A stretch of DNA of 64,000 nucleotides from NCBI GenBank assembly GCA_002435755.1, contig DIYH01000022.1:62001-126000 (forward strand), in the 5' to 3' direction. Numbering within the stretch: the first letter of the stretch is position 1; every line of letters begins with the position of its first letter. The stretch comes from Flammeovirgaceae bacterium UBA6059 (lineage in GTDB: Bacteria > Bacteroidota > Bacteroidia > Cytophagales > Cyclobacteriaceae). Shown here piece after piece: positions 1 through 7,971 of the stretch. Position numbers and translations under genes: made by a program. Under the pieces are notes generated by a model. It did not search any database. It worked only from the letters and a program-made list of their open reading frames with translations, and was not told where the DNA came from.

Positions 1-652
1 GGGCAATAGTTGAAATGGGCGTCTTGAACTCATGAGTGATATTATTGATAAAGTCCCTTTGTATTTCTGATAGGCGTTTTTGCCGAAAAATCACGAAAAG
101 TGTGAAAGCAAAGAAGATCACCACAATGACCAAGACCAATGTACTAAAGGTCCAGATACCCATCTGACCTGCAAGATCAAAGGGCCGCTCTGGGAAATAG
201 ACCCCAAAGTAGTAGTCGTTTTCCGATAGGCTTGGGAAATCTCCTGCCTGTGCTGGGGTTGAAGTGGCCCCTTCAAGACTTACGAAACTGCCATAGACCA
301 TCTGTTCATCCCTACAGTCATAAATAGCGTATTCGAAACTTGAAGCAATGGCTCTTTTCTCAAACTCGGCGGTAAGAAAGTACTCAAGAACGCTAGGATC
401 GATCATATTATTGGTCCTTACAATAAAGTAGTTCGAACCTAGTTGCTCTACAGGATTATTTCCAGGATAATCACTCTCTGTGTAGTTGCAGAGGGACTCC
501 ACGACATTTTTAAGGGCAAGGTTGACATTGAGCGTAAACTGTTTTTCCCTAAGATCAAAGGCCCGTCTCAGCCAAAAGACCTGTGTGACCAATATCCCCG
601 ACAGAGAGATGGTGGCCAGTACGATTACAAGTCGCAGCATTTTACGAGACAT
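1..652 (-). CDS. Sensor histidine kinase, N-terminal part (runs off the left edge)
   Basis: Reading the minus strand from an ATG at 652 gives an open frame to the window edge (217 codons, no stop). A first membrane segment lies at residues 5-27, followed by an extracytoplasmic sensor region of about 135 residues and a second membrane segment near residues 165-187. The frame then enters a HisKA dimerisation domain with the H-box ITHEFKTP, phospho-acceptor His207. This is the layout of a classical membrane-bound two-component kinase; the ATPase domain and any partner regulator lie outside the window. A second in-frame ATG at 640 is an alternative start. The ligand cannot be told from the sensor region. 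Kinase identity is near certain, specificity unknown. Confidence 0.93.
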   Translation of the reverse strand, partial: MSRKMLRLVIVLATISLSGILVTQVFWLRRAFDLREKQFTLNVNLALKNVVESLCNYTESDYPGNNPVEQLGSNYFIVRTNNMIDPSVLEYFLTAEFEKRAIASSFEYAIYDCRDEQMVYGSFVSLEGATSTPAQAGDFPSLSENDYYFGVYFPERPFDLAGQMGIWTFSTLVLVIVVIFFAFTLFVIFRQKRLSEIQRDFINNITHEFKTPISTIA

Positions 653-806
653 GCTCAAATTTAGAAAATGCCAGTATCAGTACTCGTACTTTAACAAGTC
701 ATTAACAATTGTTAGGATTTCATTAACAGGAGCTTAGTCAGGTTCAATACAGTTTTGAAGCATCAGACGCGCTGATCCTTATTTCACTATTAAACAATCG
801 AATATT

Positions 807-1184
807 ATGAAAACAAAAATGCTATTTCTCTTTGCGCTGACCTTCATAGGTTTCGCTATTATGGCAGAAGCTCCTGCAAGTGCTAAGTTCTCATGGGAGA
901 GCACCAATCATGATTTTGGCGTGATCCCAAAAAACACTCCAGCAGCGGCATCATTCTATTTTGTCAATGAGGGAGAGGTCCCTTTGATCATCTCTCAGGT
1001 CAAAGCTAGTTGTGGTTGTACGGTTGCATCATACACCAAGGAGGCCATTGCTCCGGGTGGACATGGCACAGTAGAAGCTACTTACAATGCAGCAAAACCT
1101 GGTCCATTTAACAAATCAGTGGTCGTTTATGCCAATACGGGGGGCGATCCAATTGTACTCAGACTGAAAGGTATGGTTAAATAA
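807..1184 (+). CDS. DUF1573 domain secreted protein
   Basis: A 125-residue exported protein. Residues 1-26 form a signal peptide ending in an Ala-rich cleavage region, and the rest is one DUF1573 domain, an immunoglobulin-like beta sandwich very common in Bacteroidota. The hallmark HDFG near residue 36 and the Cys-Gly-Cys motif (SCGCT) near residue 70 are both present. Family members are thought to sit in the periplasm or on the surface; no biochemical role is established. A strong hairpin terminator follows the stop codon at once, so the gene is probably transcribed alone. The divergent gene upstream is a sensor kinase. Confidence 0.9.
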   Translation: MKTKMLFLFALTFIGFAIMAEAPASAKFSWESTNHDFGVIPKNTPAAASFYFVNEGEVPLIISQVKASCGCTVASYTKEAIAPGGHGTVEATYNAAKPGPFNKSVVVYANTGGDPIVLRLKGMVK

Positions 1185-1191
1185 CAGCATT

Positions 1192-1222
1192 GGGTACCGC
1201 TAAGCGGTACCCTATTTCTCTC
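1192..1222 (+). terminator. Rho-independent terminator after the DUF1573 gene
   Basis: A perfect 9-bp stem, GGGTACCGC paired with GCGGTACCC around a TAA loop, starts eight bases after the DUF1573 stop codon and is followed by a T-rich tail (TATTTCTCTCCTC). Confidence 0.85.
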
Positions 1223-1238
1223 CTCAAAAGCTGAACGA

Positions 1239-1844
1239 ATGAAGAAGACTCTTATCACTTTTCTAGTGCTTTGGATGATCGCCATGTGGTGTCAGGCACA
1301 AACCAATGGTGAAATTAAGCTTGAGACCTTCCGGGCTTACTTCGAATCACTCAGATCAAATCCTCGGCTTTCCTGGAACTTCACCACAGATACAGTTAGA
1401 CTATGGTTTGATGAAAAGATAGGCCCTCCAGTTATCAAAGTAAAGGATAGCTCCTCCTCGGACAAGTGGAAAGCCTGGGATGTGGAAATGAACACAGAGC
1501 TATCATTAGATACAATTTGGTTTGACCCTAACAAACATGCCGTTGTAGGGTATTTCTTTGAAAACAACGATTTCTATAAACTCATAGGCAAGCCACCAAC
1601 CAAAACCTTCCGCACTTATTGGTTGGTTGAGAACAAGATTAGTGAAGTTCTCATTTACTGGATACCAGAAGAAAACACCCTGTCTGATGAATACCTCAAA
1701 CCCATTGTTGAATGGGCAAGGAATCATGAACCAGGCAAAATACAACAACTCTATCCGAACGGAGAGGTTGTTCCATCAAAGGAAAATGCAAAAGCCTGGA
1801 AAGAACTAATCAAAACCTATATCTCCAATAATGGCAAGCAATGA
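1239..1844 (+). CDS. Secreted protein of unknown function
   Basis: A 201-residue protein with a clear signal peptide (residues 1-20, cleavage after WCQA). The mature part is soluble, rich in Trp and aromatic residues, with no cysteine and no membrane segment. I do not recognise the family. The size, aromatic beta-rich middle and C-terminal helix would fit an NTF2-like cone fold, but that is only an impression. It lies just after a terminator, so it has its own promoter, and its stop codon overlaps the start of a 41-residue membrane peptide by four bases (ATGA), suggesting the two are translated together. Confidence 0.7.
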   Translation: MKKTLITFLVLWMIAMWCQAQTNGEIKLETFRAYFESLRSNPRLSWNFTTDTVRLWFDEKIGPPVIKVKDSSSSDKWKAWDVEMNTELSLDTIWFDPNKHAVVGYFFENNDFYKLIGKPPTKTFRTYWLVENKISEVLIYWIPEENTLSDEYLKPIVEWARNHEPGKIQQLYPNGEVVPSKENAKAWKELIKTYISNNGKQ

Positions 1845-1966
1845 AATACGCACTGCTAAAGTCAAATAAACTATATACTACACTATTGGGAGTAGTAATA
1901 GGCATAGCCTGCGTGCTCAAGGACGAATTGATCTGCTACCTGAAAATATGGATGAATGGATGCTAA
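1841..1966 (+). CDS. Small membrane peptide, 41 residues
   Basis: An ATG at 1841 overlaps the stop of the preceding secreted protein in an ATGA junction and opens a 41-codon frame. The peptide has a basic start (MKYALLKSNK), one hydrophobic stretch (TTLLGVVIGIACV, residues 13-25) and a short tail with two cysteines. The arrangement suggests translational coupling and a single-pass membrane peptide. No family is recognised. With so short a frame, chance coding is possible; the overlap and hydrophobic segment are the only support. Confidence 0.4.
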   Translation: MKYALLKSNKLYTTLLGVVIGIACVLKDELICYLKIWMNGC

Positions 1967-2003
1967 TTCCGATTGGCCAATTATCTTTACAGCCTGCAAA
2001 CAT

Positions 2004-2078
2004 GGGTTGTTAGCTCAGTTGGTTCAGAGCACCGCCTTGACAGGGCGGGGGTCGCTGGTTCGAATCCAGTACAACCCA
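2004..2078 (+). tRNA. tRNA-Val (anticodon GAC)
   Basis: The sequence folds into a full cloverleaf: acceptor stem GGGTTGT/ACAACCC, D-arm with GCTC/GAGC, anticodon stem CCGCC/GGCGG around the loop TTGACAG (anticodon GAC, reading GUC/GUU valine codons), and a T-arm with the usual TTCGAAT loop. The discriminator base is A. No CCA is encoded. A T-rich run follows at once (CTTTTCTCTTCTT), which may end transcription. Confidence 0.95.
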
Positions 2079-2089
2079 CTTTTCTCTTC

Positions 2090-2650
2090 TTAAGGTCGCC
2101 GACCTACATGTCCTTCCACATTGTAGCTGACCCATTCTCCGAAGGCTACCCTCTGCCTACCGTCCAGCTTATAGTATTGCAAATAGCCTTGGCCGTCAAA
2201 TTGTAGCTCGTATTCCCTTTGACTTGAGTACAGGTTGTTCGTCTCTTCAAACCTTCCCGTAATCGTAGCTGGCTTGCTGTTGCTGAATTGCCTGATTGAC
2301 AGTTCAATGACTCCCTGCCGAGCTTCTTCAGGTTTCAACTTATAAGTATAGCCTGTCTGGGAATCAACGGTCTGGTAAGCGTTGAGCAGGTTTGACTTAT
2401 TGAGGTCCAGTATCCTAAATGCCTGTAGTTCGTTGGCCCAGGTAGTGCTGTCAGCAACAAGTGTGTCCGTTTCTTGCTTTTGATTAACCATTGCCACTTT
2501 GAAGGGAACAAGCCCTTGAGTACTAAGCAAGTCTACCTGTGCGGTAACCAAAGAATCCAGGTTGTAGTAAGCGGTAAGCCTGGTCTCCTTCTGGAGTTGG
2601 CAGGAGAACAACAGTCCAACCAATAGCACTGTCAATGATAATCTTATCAT
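2090..2650 (-). CDS. Putative lipoprotein of unknown function
   Basis: A 186-residue protein with a lipoprotein signal peptide: hydrophobic residues 3-15 and a lipobox ending LLFSC, with Cys17 as the lipidation site. The mature part is predicted soluble, rich in Gln, Thr and Leu, with no recognisable domain. Its ATG overlaps the stop codon of gpmI (ATGA, 2647-2650), so it is very likely co-translated with phosphoglycerate mutase. Nothing in the sequence points to a glycolytic role. It ends just before tRNA-Val, convergently. Confidence 0.75.
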   Translation of the reverse strand: MIRLSLTVLLVGLLFSCQLQKETRLTAYYNLDSLVTAQVDLLSTQGLVPFKVAMVNQKQETDTLVADSTTWANELQAFRILDLNKSNLLNAYQTVDSQTGYTYKLKPEEARQGVIELSIRQFSNSKPATITGRFEETNNLYSSQREYELQFDGQGYLQYYKLDGRQRVAFGEWVSYNVEGHVGRRP

Positions 2651-4167
2651 ATCAGCACATTACCAGTCATATCTGCTGGCGCCTCGACACCAATAAGCTT
2701 CAAGATAGTAGGTGCTAAATCTCCCAGCTTGCCATCTTTGATCGGTCCATTGAAATCATTATCTACCAAAATGCAAGGCACTAGGTTGGTAGTATGTGCT
2801 GTGTTAGGTGACCCATCAGGATTGATCATAATATCCGAATTGCCGTGATCCGCTATGATGATAGCCGTATAGCCATTTTCCAGGGCAGTTGTGATGACTT
2901 CCTCTGTGCATTGGTCAACGGTTTCACATGCCTTAACAGCTGCCTCAAATACACCCGTATGACCTACCATGTCCGGATTAGCAAAATTGAGACATATGAA
3001 ATCCACCTCACTCGCCTGTAACTCTGGTAAGATCTTATTCTTTATATCGTTGGCGCTCATCTCAGGTTGTAAGTCGTAAGTAGCTACTTTAGGTGAAGGG
3101 CAAAGCAGCCTCTTTTCTCCTTTGAACTCAGTTTCCCTGCCACCAGAAAAGAAGAAAGTAACGTGAGGGTACTTCTCAGTCTCAGCAATCCTGATCTGCT
3201 TCTTCCCATTTCGTGCTAACACCTCCCCCAGCGTATTCGTCAGATTTTCCTTATCGAAAATCACATGTACACCCTTGAAAGTATCGTCATAGTTGGTGAG
3301 GGTCATATAGTAAAGTTCCTGCTTTGACATTCCCTGATCAGGGAAATCCTCCTGGGTCAGCGCCTGAGTAATCTGTCTGCCACGGTCTGTTCTGAAGTTA
3401 AAACACAAAACCACATCGCCTTCGCCAATCTTAGCTACCGGTACACCCGCACTATCGGTATGAATCAAAGGTTTGATAAATTCATCAGTCACACCATCGA
3501 CATAAGACTGCTCTATACCTGCGTGCAAGTCTGCTGTCTTAATTCCATTTCCATTGACCATGGCATCATAAGCAAGTTTCACCCGCTCCCATCGCTTGTC
3601 ACGATCCATGGCATAGTACCTACCGGTAATGGTAGCGATCCTACCTGTAGATGCCTTCATATGTTCATCCAATTCCTTAATGAAACCAAGCCCACTCTTA
3701 GGGTCACAATCGCGCCCGTCTGTAAAAGCATGCACAAACACATCAGTGAGACCTTGTTCATCAGCCAGCGTGCAGAGACCCTTGAGATGATTGATGTGGG
3801 AATGGACACCACCATTGGATACCAGCCCTATAAAGTGAACTTTCTTACCATTATCTTTGGCGTATTTCAATCCTTTCATCAAGGTTTCATTATCCCCCAA
3901 AGTCTTTTCCTCAACGGCGAGGTTAAGCTTCACAAGATCCTGATAGACCACTCGCCCAGCGCCGATATTCATATGACCTACTTCTGAGTTGCCCATCTGA
4001 CCCTCAGGAAGTCCTACCGCCATACCTGACGCTTCGAGCTTGCTATGAGGGTATTTATCATATAGACCATCAACAAATGGTGTGTCCGCTTTATCTATCG
4101 CCGATACCTCAGGGTTGGTGGCTATTCCCCAACCATCAAGGATCATAAGTATCACTTTCTTGTCCAT
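2647..4167 (-). CDS. gpmI: 2,3-bisphosphoglycerate-independent phosphoglycerate mutase
   Basis: This 506-residue enzyme interconverts 3- and 2-phosphoglycerate in glycolysis and gluconeogenesis using two Mn ions and a phosphoserine intermediate. It belongs to the alkaline phosphatase superfamily. The N-terminal metal motif ILDGWG (Asp11) and the catalytic serine in MGNSEVGH (Ser61) are present, and the C-terminal metal site is visible in TAIIIADHGNSD and NTAHTTNLVP. The length matches the family (about 510). The open frame extends 31 codons further upstream, but those residues lack family similarity, and a Bacteroidota -7 box lies only five bases before the ATG at 4167, so 4167 is the start. 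The downstream lipoprotein gene overlaps by four bases. Confidence 0.97.
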   Translation of the reverse strand: MDKKVILMILDGWGIATNPEVSAIDKADTPFVDGLYDKYPHSKLEASGMAVGLPEGQMGNSEVGHMNIGAGRVVYQDLVKLNLAVEEKTLGDNETLMKGLKYAKDNGKKVHFIGLVSNGGVHSHINHLKGLCTLADEQGLTDVFVHAFTDGRDCDPKSGLGFIKELDEHMKASTGRIATITGRYYAMDRDKRWERVKLAYDAMVNGNGIKTADLHAGIEQSYVDGVTDEFIKPLIHTDSAGVPVAKIGEGDVVLCFNFRTDRGRQITQALTQEDFPDQGMSKQELYYMTLTNYDDTFKGVHVIFDKENLTNTLGEVLARNGKKQIRIAETEKYPHVTFFFSGGRETEFKGEKRLLCPSPKVATYDLQPEMSANDIKNKILPELQASEVDFICLNFANPDMVGHTGVFEAAVKACETVDQCTEEVITTALENGYTAIIIADHGNSDIMINPDGSPNTAHTTNLVPCILVDNDFNGPIKDGKLGDLAPTILKLIGVEAPADMTGNVLI

Positions 4168-4171
4168 GCCG

Positions 4172-4179
4172 CAAATATA
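4172..4179 (-). promoter_or_regulatory. Bacteroidota-type -7 box for gpmI
   Basis: On the minus strand TATATTTG matches the TAnnTTTG consensus used by the Bacteroidota primary sigma factor. It lies five bases before the chosen gpmI start, implying a very short or absent leader. I see no clear -33 TTG. Confidence 0.55.
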
Positions 4180-4282
4180 ATTATTAGCCCTAGGTTTGTG
4201 GCTTGTAGGTCGTTGTGTTAATTTGAAAAATACAAAGTATTTTTTGTGCGTTCTTGGCACAATTTGTGATTAATCGTGCAAG

Positions 4283-4672
4283 ATGAAGAGGTTGATTTTA
4301 TTCATTACGCTCTGCGTACTTATCTCAGGTTCAAGCCTGGGCCAGGAGGACATTCTCAAGAATGTGAGTACGGCTATGCGCGCAGGAAGTGCAAAAGAAT
4401 TGGTCAAGTATTTCCACTCTGTAGTCGAGATCAACATCGATGGAGAGCGTTCCAACTACAGCCAGACCCAGGCAGAGGTAGTTATTCGGGATTTCTTCCA
4501 AAAAAACCCTTCCACTGGTTTTGAATACATCCACGAAGGTGCTTCCAAAGAAGGATTGAGCTATACGATCGGCAAGTACTCCTACAAAGAGGGGTCGTAT
4601 CGGGTAGTGATGTTTATCAAGAAGTTTGGAGACAACTTTGCGGTTGATACTTTCAATCTTAGCAAAGAGTAG
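4283..4672 (+). CDS. DUF4783 family secreted protein
   Basis: A 129-residue protein with a signal peptide (residues 1-20, ending SSLGQ) followed by a compact domain of about 105 residues. The sequence (GSAKELVKYF, the DG..SNYSQTQAE middle and the final FAVDTFNL) fits DUF4783, a small NTF2-like family largely restricted to Bacteroidota and often found directly before nadC, as here. It would be periplasmic. Function is not established. The gene is divergent from gpmI, and nadC begins 42 bases downstream behind its own promoter box. Confidence 0.8.
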   Translation: MKRLILFITLCVLISGSSLGQEDILKNVSTAMRAGSAKELVKYFHSVVEINIDGERSNYSQTQAEVVIRDFFQKNPSTGFEYIHEGASKEGLSYTIGKYSYKEGSYRVVMFIKKFGDNFAVDTFNLSKE

Positions 4673-4702
4673 GCAAGGCAAGTTAAAATCCTGCCCATTG
4701 TA

Positions 4703-4710
4703 TATTTTTG
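4703..4710 (+). promoter_or_regulatory. -7 box for nadC
   Basis: TATTTTTG is a full match to TAnnTTTG and lies four bases before the GTG start of nadC. This supports the GTG as the real start and a near-leaderless transcript. Confidence 0.5.
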
Positions 4711-4714
4711 CGGC

Positions 4715-5578
4715 GTGAAACCGCCCTACATTACTCCAGATTTTCTGGATCAGTTTATTGAGCGTGCATTAGACGAAGATGTCGGCGATGGAGATCACTC
4801 CAGTCTGGCCGCTATATCTGCTGATCAAATGAGTGCTGCAAGATTAATCGCAAAGCAGAATGGTATTCTGGCTGGGGTAGAATTGGCCAACACAATCTTC
4901 GGTCAGGTAGATCATCGACTCAATGTGAAGTGTCATAAAACTGATGGTGACGCAGTGACTATTAGAGAAGACGTACTCATAGTAGAAGGTAAAACACAGT
5001 CAATCCTTAAAGCTGAAAGACTGGTTCTCAACTGTATGCAGCGCATGAGCGGTATTGCCACGAAGACTGAAAGCCTGAACCAGCTCATTGCCCACACAAA
5101 GGCTAAACTTCTGGATACTCGCAAAACGACTCCTAATTTCAGGTTACTTGAAAAATGGGCAGTGGCTATCGGAGGCGGACAAAATCACCGGATCGGGCTC
5201 TTTGACCTTATCATGCTCAAAGACAATCATGTCGACTATGCGGGTGGTATCACCAAAGCGGTCGCTTCTACCAGTAGATACCTGAAATCCACAGGACGGA
5301 ATCTACAAATAGAGGTAGAAACTCGCTCCCTTGATGAAGTACAGGAAGCATTGCATACCGATGCTGTTGATATCATCATGCTGGATAATATGTCTCCGGC
5401 CATGATGAAAGACGCGGTGGCACTCATTGACGGCCGCTGCAAAATAGAAGCTAGTGGCGGCATCACAGAAGAAACCATCGTGGCGGTAGCGGAAACCGGA
5501 GTAGACTACATTTCGGTAGGTGCACTCACACATTCTTATCAAAGTATCGACTTAAGCTTGAAAGCTATAAATAACTGA
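4715..5578 (+). CDS. nadC: Nicotinate-nucleotide pyrophosphorylase (carboxylating)
   Basis: Quinolinate phosphoribosyltransferase: it converts quinolinate and PRPP to nicotinate mononucleotide, CO2 and pyrophosphate in de novo NAD synthesis. The 287-residue length is typical. The DEDVGDGDHSS start, the NCMQRMSGIAT helix, the substrate-binding LDTRKTTPNFR, the GGGQNHRIGLFD loop and the C-terminal IEASGGI phosphate site are all present. The start is GTG at 4715; the next ATG lies well inside the domain. nadA and nadB are not in the window. A YcxB-like gene follows after two bases, and then recX, suggesting one transcript. Confidence 0.96.
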   Translation: MKPPYITPDFLDQFIERALDEDVGDGDHSSLAAISADQMSAARLIAKQNGILAGVELANTIFGQVDHRLNVKCHKTDGDAVTIREDVLIVEGKTQSILKAERLVLNCMQRMSGIATKTESLNQLIAHTKAKLLDTRKTTPNFRLLEKWAVAIGGGQNHRIGLFDLIMLKDNHVDYAGGITKAVASTSRYLKSTGRNLQIEVETRSLDEVQEALHTDAVDIIMLDNMSPAMMKDAVALIDGRCKIEASGGITEETIVAVAETGVDYISVGALTHSYQSIDLSLKAINN

Positions 5579-5580
5579 CA

Positions 5581-6057
5581 ATGATCGTAAAGACGAAAAA
5601 ATATCAATTGCCTACGGGAACCTATATGAAGCTTGGCTTCAAGAACATACTTAAGGAGCAATGGTGGGTTAGCTTGATTTTCCTAGCCATCTGCGCAGGG
5701 TACTTCTGGATACCAAGCTGGTGGTGGCCCGGCGGTGCGGTCATCGCCTTAGTTCTCTACCTGCTTTTCTGGCTTATCCAGTTCGCGGGGGTTACTCAGC
5801 TCGAGCAGGGCAAGTTCATGTTTGAGCGACTCTCTTACGAGATATCGAGTCAACAGGTGCTTATCAAACTGAACGCGAAGCAAGGTATGCCACTAAAATG
5901 GGAGTCTATCAAAAGGGCTGAAATGGGAAAAGATGCGTTCGTTCTCGCTATGAGTAAAGCTCAGCTAATACACCTGCCTTTCAGAATATTCAACTCTCAG
6001 CATGAGATCAAGTTCACCGAGACTATTCTTAAACGTAAAGGCTATATCAAAGAATAA
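5581..6057 (+). CDS. YcxB-like membrane protein
   Basis: A 158-residue protein with two adjacent membrane segments (about residues 28-46 and 51-70, rich in Trp) and a C-terminal cytoplasmic domain of the YcxB type (about residues 80-155, with a PLKWESIKRAE-like core resembling a small PH-like fold). Its role is unknown. It starts two bases after nadC and its stop TAA shares a base with the recX ATG (TAATG), so it sits in the middle of a three-gene operon. Neither neighbour suggests a function. Confidence 0.7.
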   Translation: MIVKTKKYQLPTGTYMKLGFKNILKEQWWVSLIFLAICAGYFWIPSWWWPGGAVIALVLYLLFWLIQFAGVTQLEQGKFMFERLSYEISSQQVLIKLNAKQGMPLKWESIKRAEMGKDAFVLAMSKAQLIHLPFRIFNSQHEIKFTETILKRKGYIKE

Positions 6058-6539
6058 TGCCAACTGAGTCCTCAACTAGTAGGCATGATTATCTCAAGCA
6101 AGTCAAAGTCAAGGTAGCTAATTACTGTGCTTACAGGGAGCGCTGCTCTACTGAGGTCATGGAAAAACTGCTCCAATATGAGTGCAATGAGGAAGAAATA
6201 GGCAACCTACTGGCTTACCTTGAATCGGAGGGTTTTTTAGATGATCGTCGGTATTGTGAAGCTTATGCAAAGGATAAGTTCCGTCAAAACAAATGGGGTA
6301 AAGTCAAAATCAGAAAGTATCTCAACCATAAGCAACTCCCTGGTGACCTTGTGGATCAAGGATTGAAACATATACCAAATGACGAATACAAGGAAGTGAT
6401 AGCGTATCTGGTTGGTCGAAAACTTGAATCTGTAAAAGGAGAAAACGACTATATCAAGAGCAATAAAACCGCACAATCGATTATTGGCAAGGGGTTCGAG
6501 CCAGATTTAGTATGGGAGGCTATAAAGTCACATAATTAA
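6057..6539 (+). CDS. recX: Regulatory protein RecX
   Basis: RecX binds RecA filaments and limits recombinase and co-protease activity. The 160-residue protein has the three-helix repeats of the family: the YCAYRERCSTEVMEKL repeat near residue 20, GFLDDRRYCEAYAKDKFRQNKWG near residues 60-82, and a final block ending GFEPDLVWEAIK. Length and motif order match. recA is not in the window, so this is a RecX separated from its partner, as is common in Bacteroidota. Its start overlaps the stop of the YcxB-like gene by one base. Confidence 0.92.
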   Translation: MPTESSTSRHDYLKQVKVKVANYCAYRERCSTEVMEKLLQYECNEEEIGNLLAYLESEGFLDDRRYCEAYAKDKFRQNKWGKVKIRKYLNHKQLPGDLVDQGLKHIPNDEYKEVIAYLVGRKLESVKGENDYIKSNKTAQSIIGKGFEPDLVWEAIKSHN

Positions 6540-6614
6540 ACGGAGATGTCGCGGCAGCAACATTCCAGAATCACCTACCTTTAGATTTTTACGTAAGCCT
6601 CCAAAAGCTTATAT

Positions 6615-7049
6615 ATGCAAGTAATAATATCGATGCTATTCATTTTTAATTGTTGGCAGCCAAGCGGTCATGTCAATAGTAAAAATGGTATTGGTATCCA
6701 GGGTTACGATCCAGTGGCATATTTTGTATCCCAAAAAGCCGAGACAGGAACCAAGGAAATATCCAGTACGTATAATGATATCACTTATTATTTTAGCTCT
6801 GAGGAAAACAAACAACAGTTCGTAAATAACCCTCAGGGTTTCTTGCCCCAATATGGCGGCTGGTGCGCTTATGCAATTGGTAAGTCCGGAGACAAAGTGA
6901 AAATTGACCCTGGAACATTCAAAATACTGGATAACAAATTGTACCTATTCTACAACTTCCGTGGTTACAATACGCTTAATGATTGGGACAAAGATGAAGC
7001 CAACCTACTGTCGCAGGCAGATATTAACTGGCAACAGATTACCAAATAG
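6615..7049 (+). CDS. YHS domain protein
   Basis: A 144-residue protein whose core is a YHS domain: GIQGYDPVAYF near residues 28-38, the aromatic beta strand TYYFSSEENKQQF, and the C-terminal GGWCAYAIG. YHS domains are short beta-rich modules often linked to metals or found with copper and thiol proteins. Residues 1-20 are hydrophobic and may be a signal peptide. It is followed after 15 bases by a DoxX family gene, so the two may form a small redox or membrane-associated unit. The precise role is unknown. Confidence 0.85.
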   Translation: MQVIISMLFIFNCWQPSGHVNSKNGIGIQGYDPVAYFVSQKAETGTKEISSTYNDITYYFSSEENKQQFVNNPQGFLPQYGGWCAYAIGKSGDKVKIDPGTFKILDNKLYLFYNFRGYNTLNDWDKDEANLLSQADINWQQITK

Positions 7050-7064
7050 AGAACCAATCGACCG

Positions 7065-7454
7065 ATGAAGACTATTATATCCTGGGTACTACAGATCGTT
7101 GCAGCGGTAATCATGCTTCAAACCCTCTACTTTAAGTTCAGTGGTGCCGAAGAGTCCATCTACATTTTCAGTGCTATAGGTATGGAGCCATGGGGTCGAT
7201 ACCTGACGGGAGTCATGGAACTCATTGCCGGGGTTCTGCTTCTTACCAGAAAATGGAATTTCCTTGGTGCTATATTAGGCATGGGCCTCATGTCAGGGGC
7301 ATTATTTTTTCACCTAACCTCCCTGGGTGTTGAAGTACAGGGTGATGATGGCTACCTATTTGTGCTTGCTTTGGTTGTTCTGGTAAGTACTGTTGGCGTA
7401 CTTACCATCAACATAGGGAAAGCCAAAGCTTTTTTGGGAAGCCTATCAAGCTAG
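7065..7454 (+). CDS. DoxX family membrane protein
   Basis: A 129-residue protein with four membrane helices (about residues 5-24, 46-64, 70-88 and 98-116). The conserved glycine-rich ELIAGVLLL and the phenylalanine-rich FFHLTSLG match the DoxX/DoxD-like superfamily. Members include quinone-linked subunits, but most are uncharacterised. It is transcribed with the YHS gene upstream; the DinB gene starts 16 bases after it and may belong to the same transcript. Confidence 0.82.
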   Translation: MKTIISWVLQIVAAVIMLQTLYFKFSGAEESIYIFSAIGMEPWGRYLTGVMELIAGVLLLTRKWNFLGAILGMGLMSGALFFHLTSLGVEVQGDDGYLFVLALVVLVSTVGVLTINIGKAKAFLGSLSS

Positions 7455-7470
7455 AGTTATAATTGATCAT

Positions 7471-7971
7471 ATGAGCATAACAAAAGTTGCTATTGATGTC
7501 CTCATAGAGTTGAAGGAGGTGATATCACAAATCAAAGACGAGCACTACCGTAAACAATGCGACACACTGAGCGGGTCTACTATTGGTCAGCATGTCCGTC
7601 ATACAATCGAGTTTTTTCAGTGCTTGCAAAAAGGTCTGGAACAGGGGACTGTCAACTATGATATGCGTGACCGTAATCTCCAAATTGAGTTAGACAAGCT
7701 CACGGCGATTGAGGTCATCACGGATTTGGTAGGGTTGCTTAAAAAACGTCAGTCGAATATCGAGCTTAAGCTAGAAGCAGCATATGGTACAAATGACACG
7801 GCAGCTGTGAGCATTCCGTCTAATTATTTTAGAGAGCTCTCCTACAATATCGAGCATGCTATACATCATATGGCGTTGATCAAGATTGGGATTAAAGATA
7901 TTTGCGACTATATACAGTTGCACGAAGGCTTTGGGGTAGCCAGCTCAACACTCCGCTATCAAAACCGCTAA
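7471..7971 (+). CDS. DinB-fold protein
   Basis: A 166-residue four-helix-bundle protein of the DinB/YfiT type. The metal-binding histidines are visible: GQHVRHTIEFF (His41, His44) and EHAIHHMALI (His129, His132, His133). Family members bind a divalent metal, and several act as thiol-dependent S-transferases or isomerases, but no substrate can be deduced here. The stop codon TAA overlaps the ATG of the ATP-grasp gene (TAATG), which in turn overlaps a LysE-type exporter, so the gene is part of a coupled three-gene set. Confidence 0.82.
   Translation: MSITKVAIDVLIELKEVISQIKDEHYRKQCDTLSGSTIGQHVRHTIEFFQCLQKGLEQGTVNYDMRDRNLQIELDKLTAIEVITDLVGLLKKRQSNIELKLEAAYGTNDTAAVSIPSNYFRELSYNIEHAIHHMALIKIGIKDICDYIQLHEGFGVASSTLRYQNR

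Noticed and set aside
443..737. Two short plus-strand frames opposite the start region of the left-edge kinase
   Set aside because: They lie antisense to a clear histidine kinase reading and have no family resemblance.
1973..2206. 77-codon frame spanning the tRNA
   Set aside because: It covers tRNA-Val and the lipoprotein gene in antisense, so it is a chance frame.
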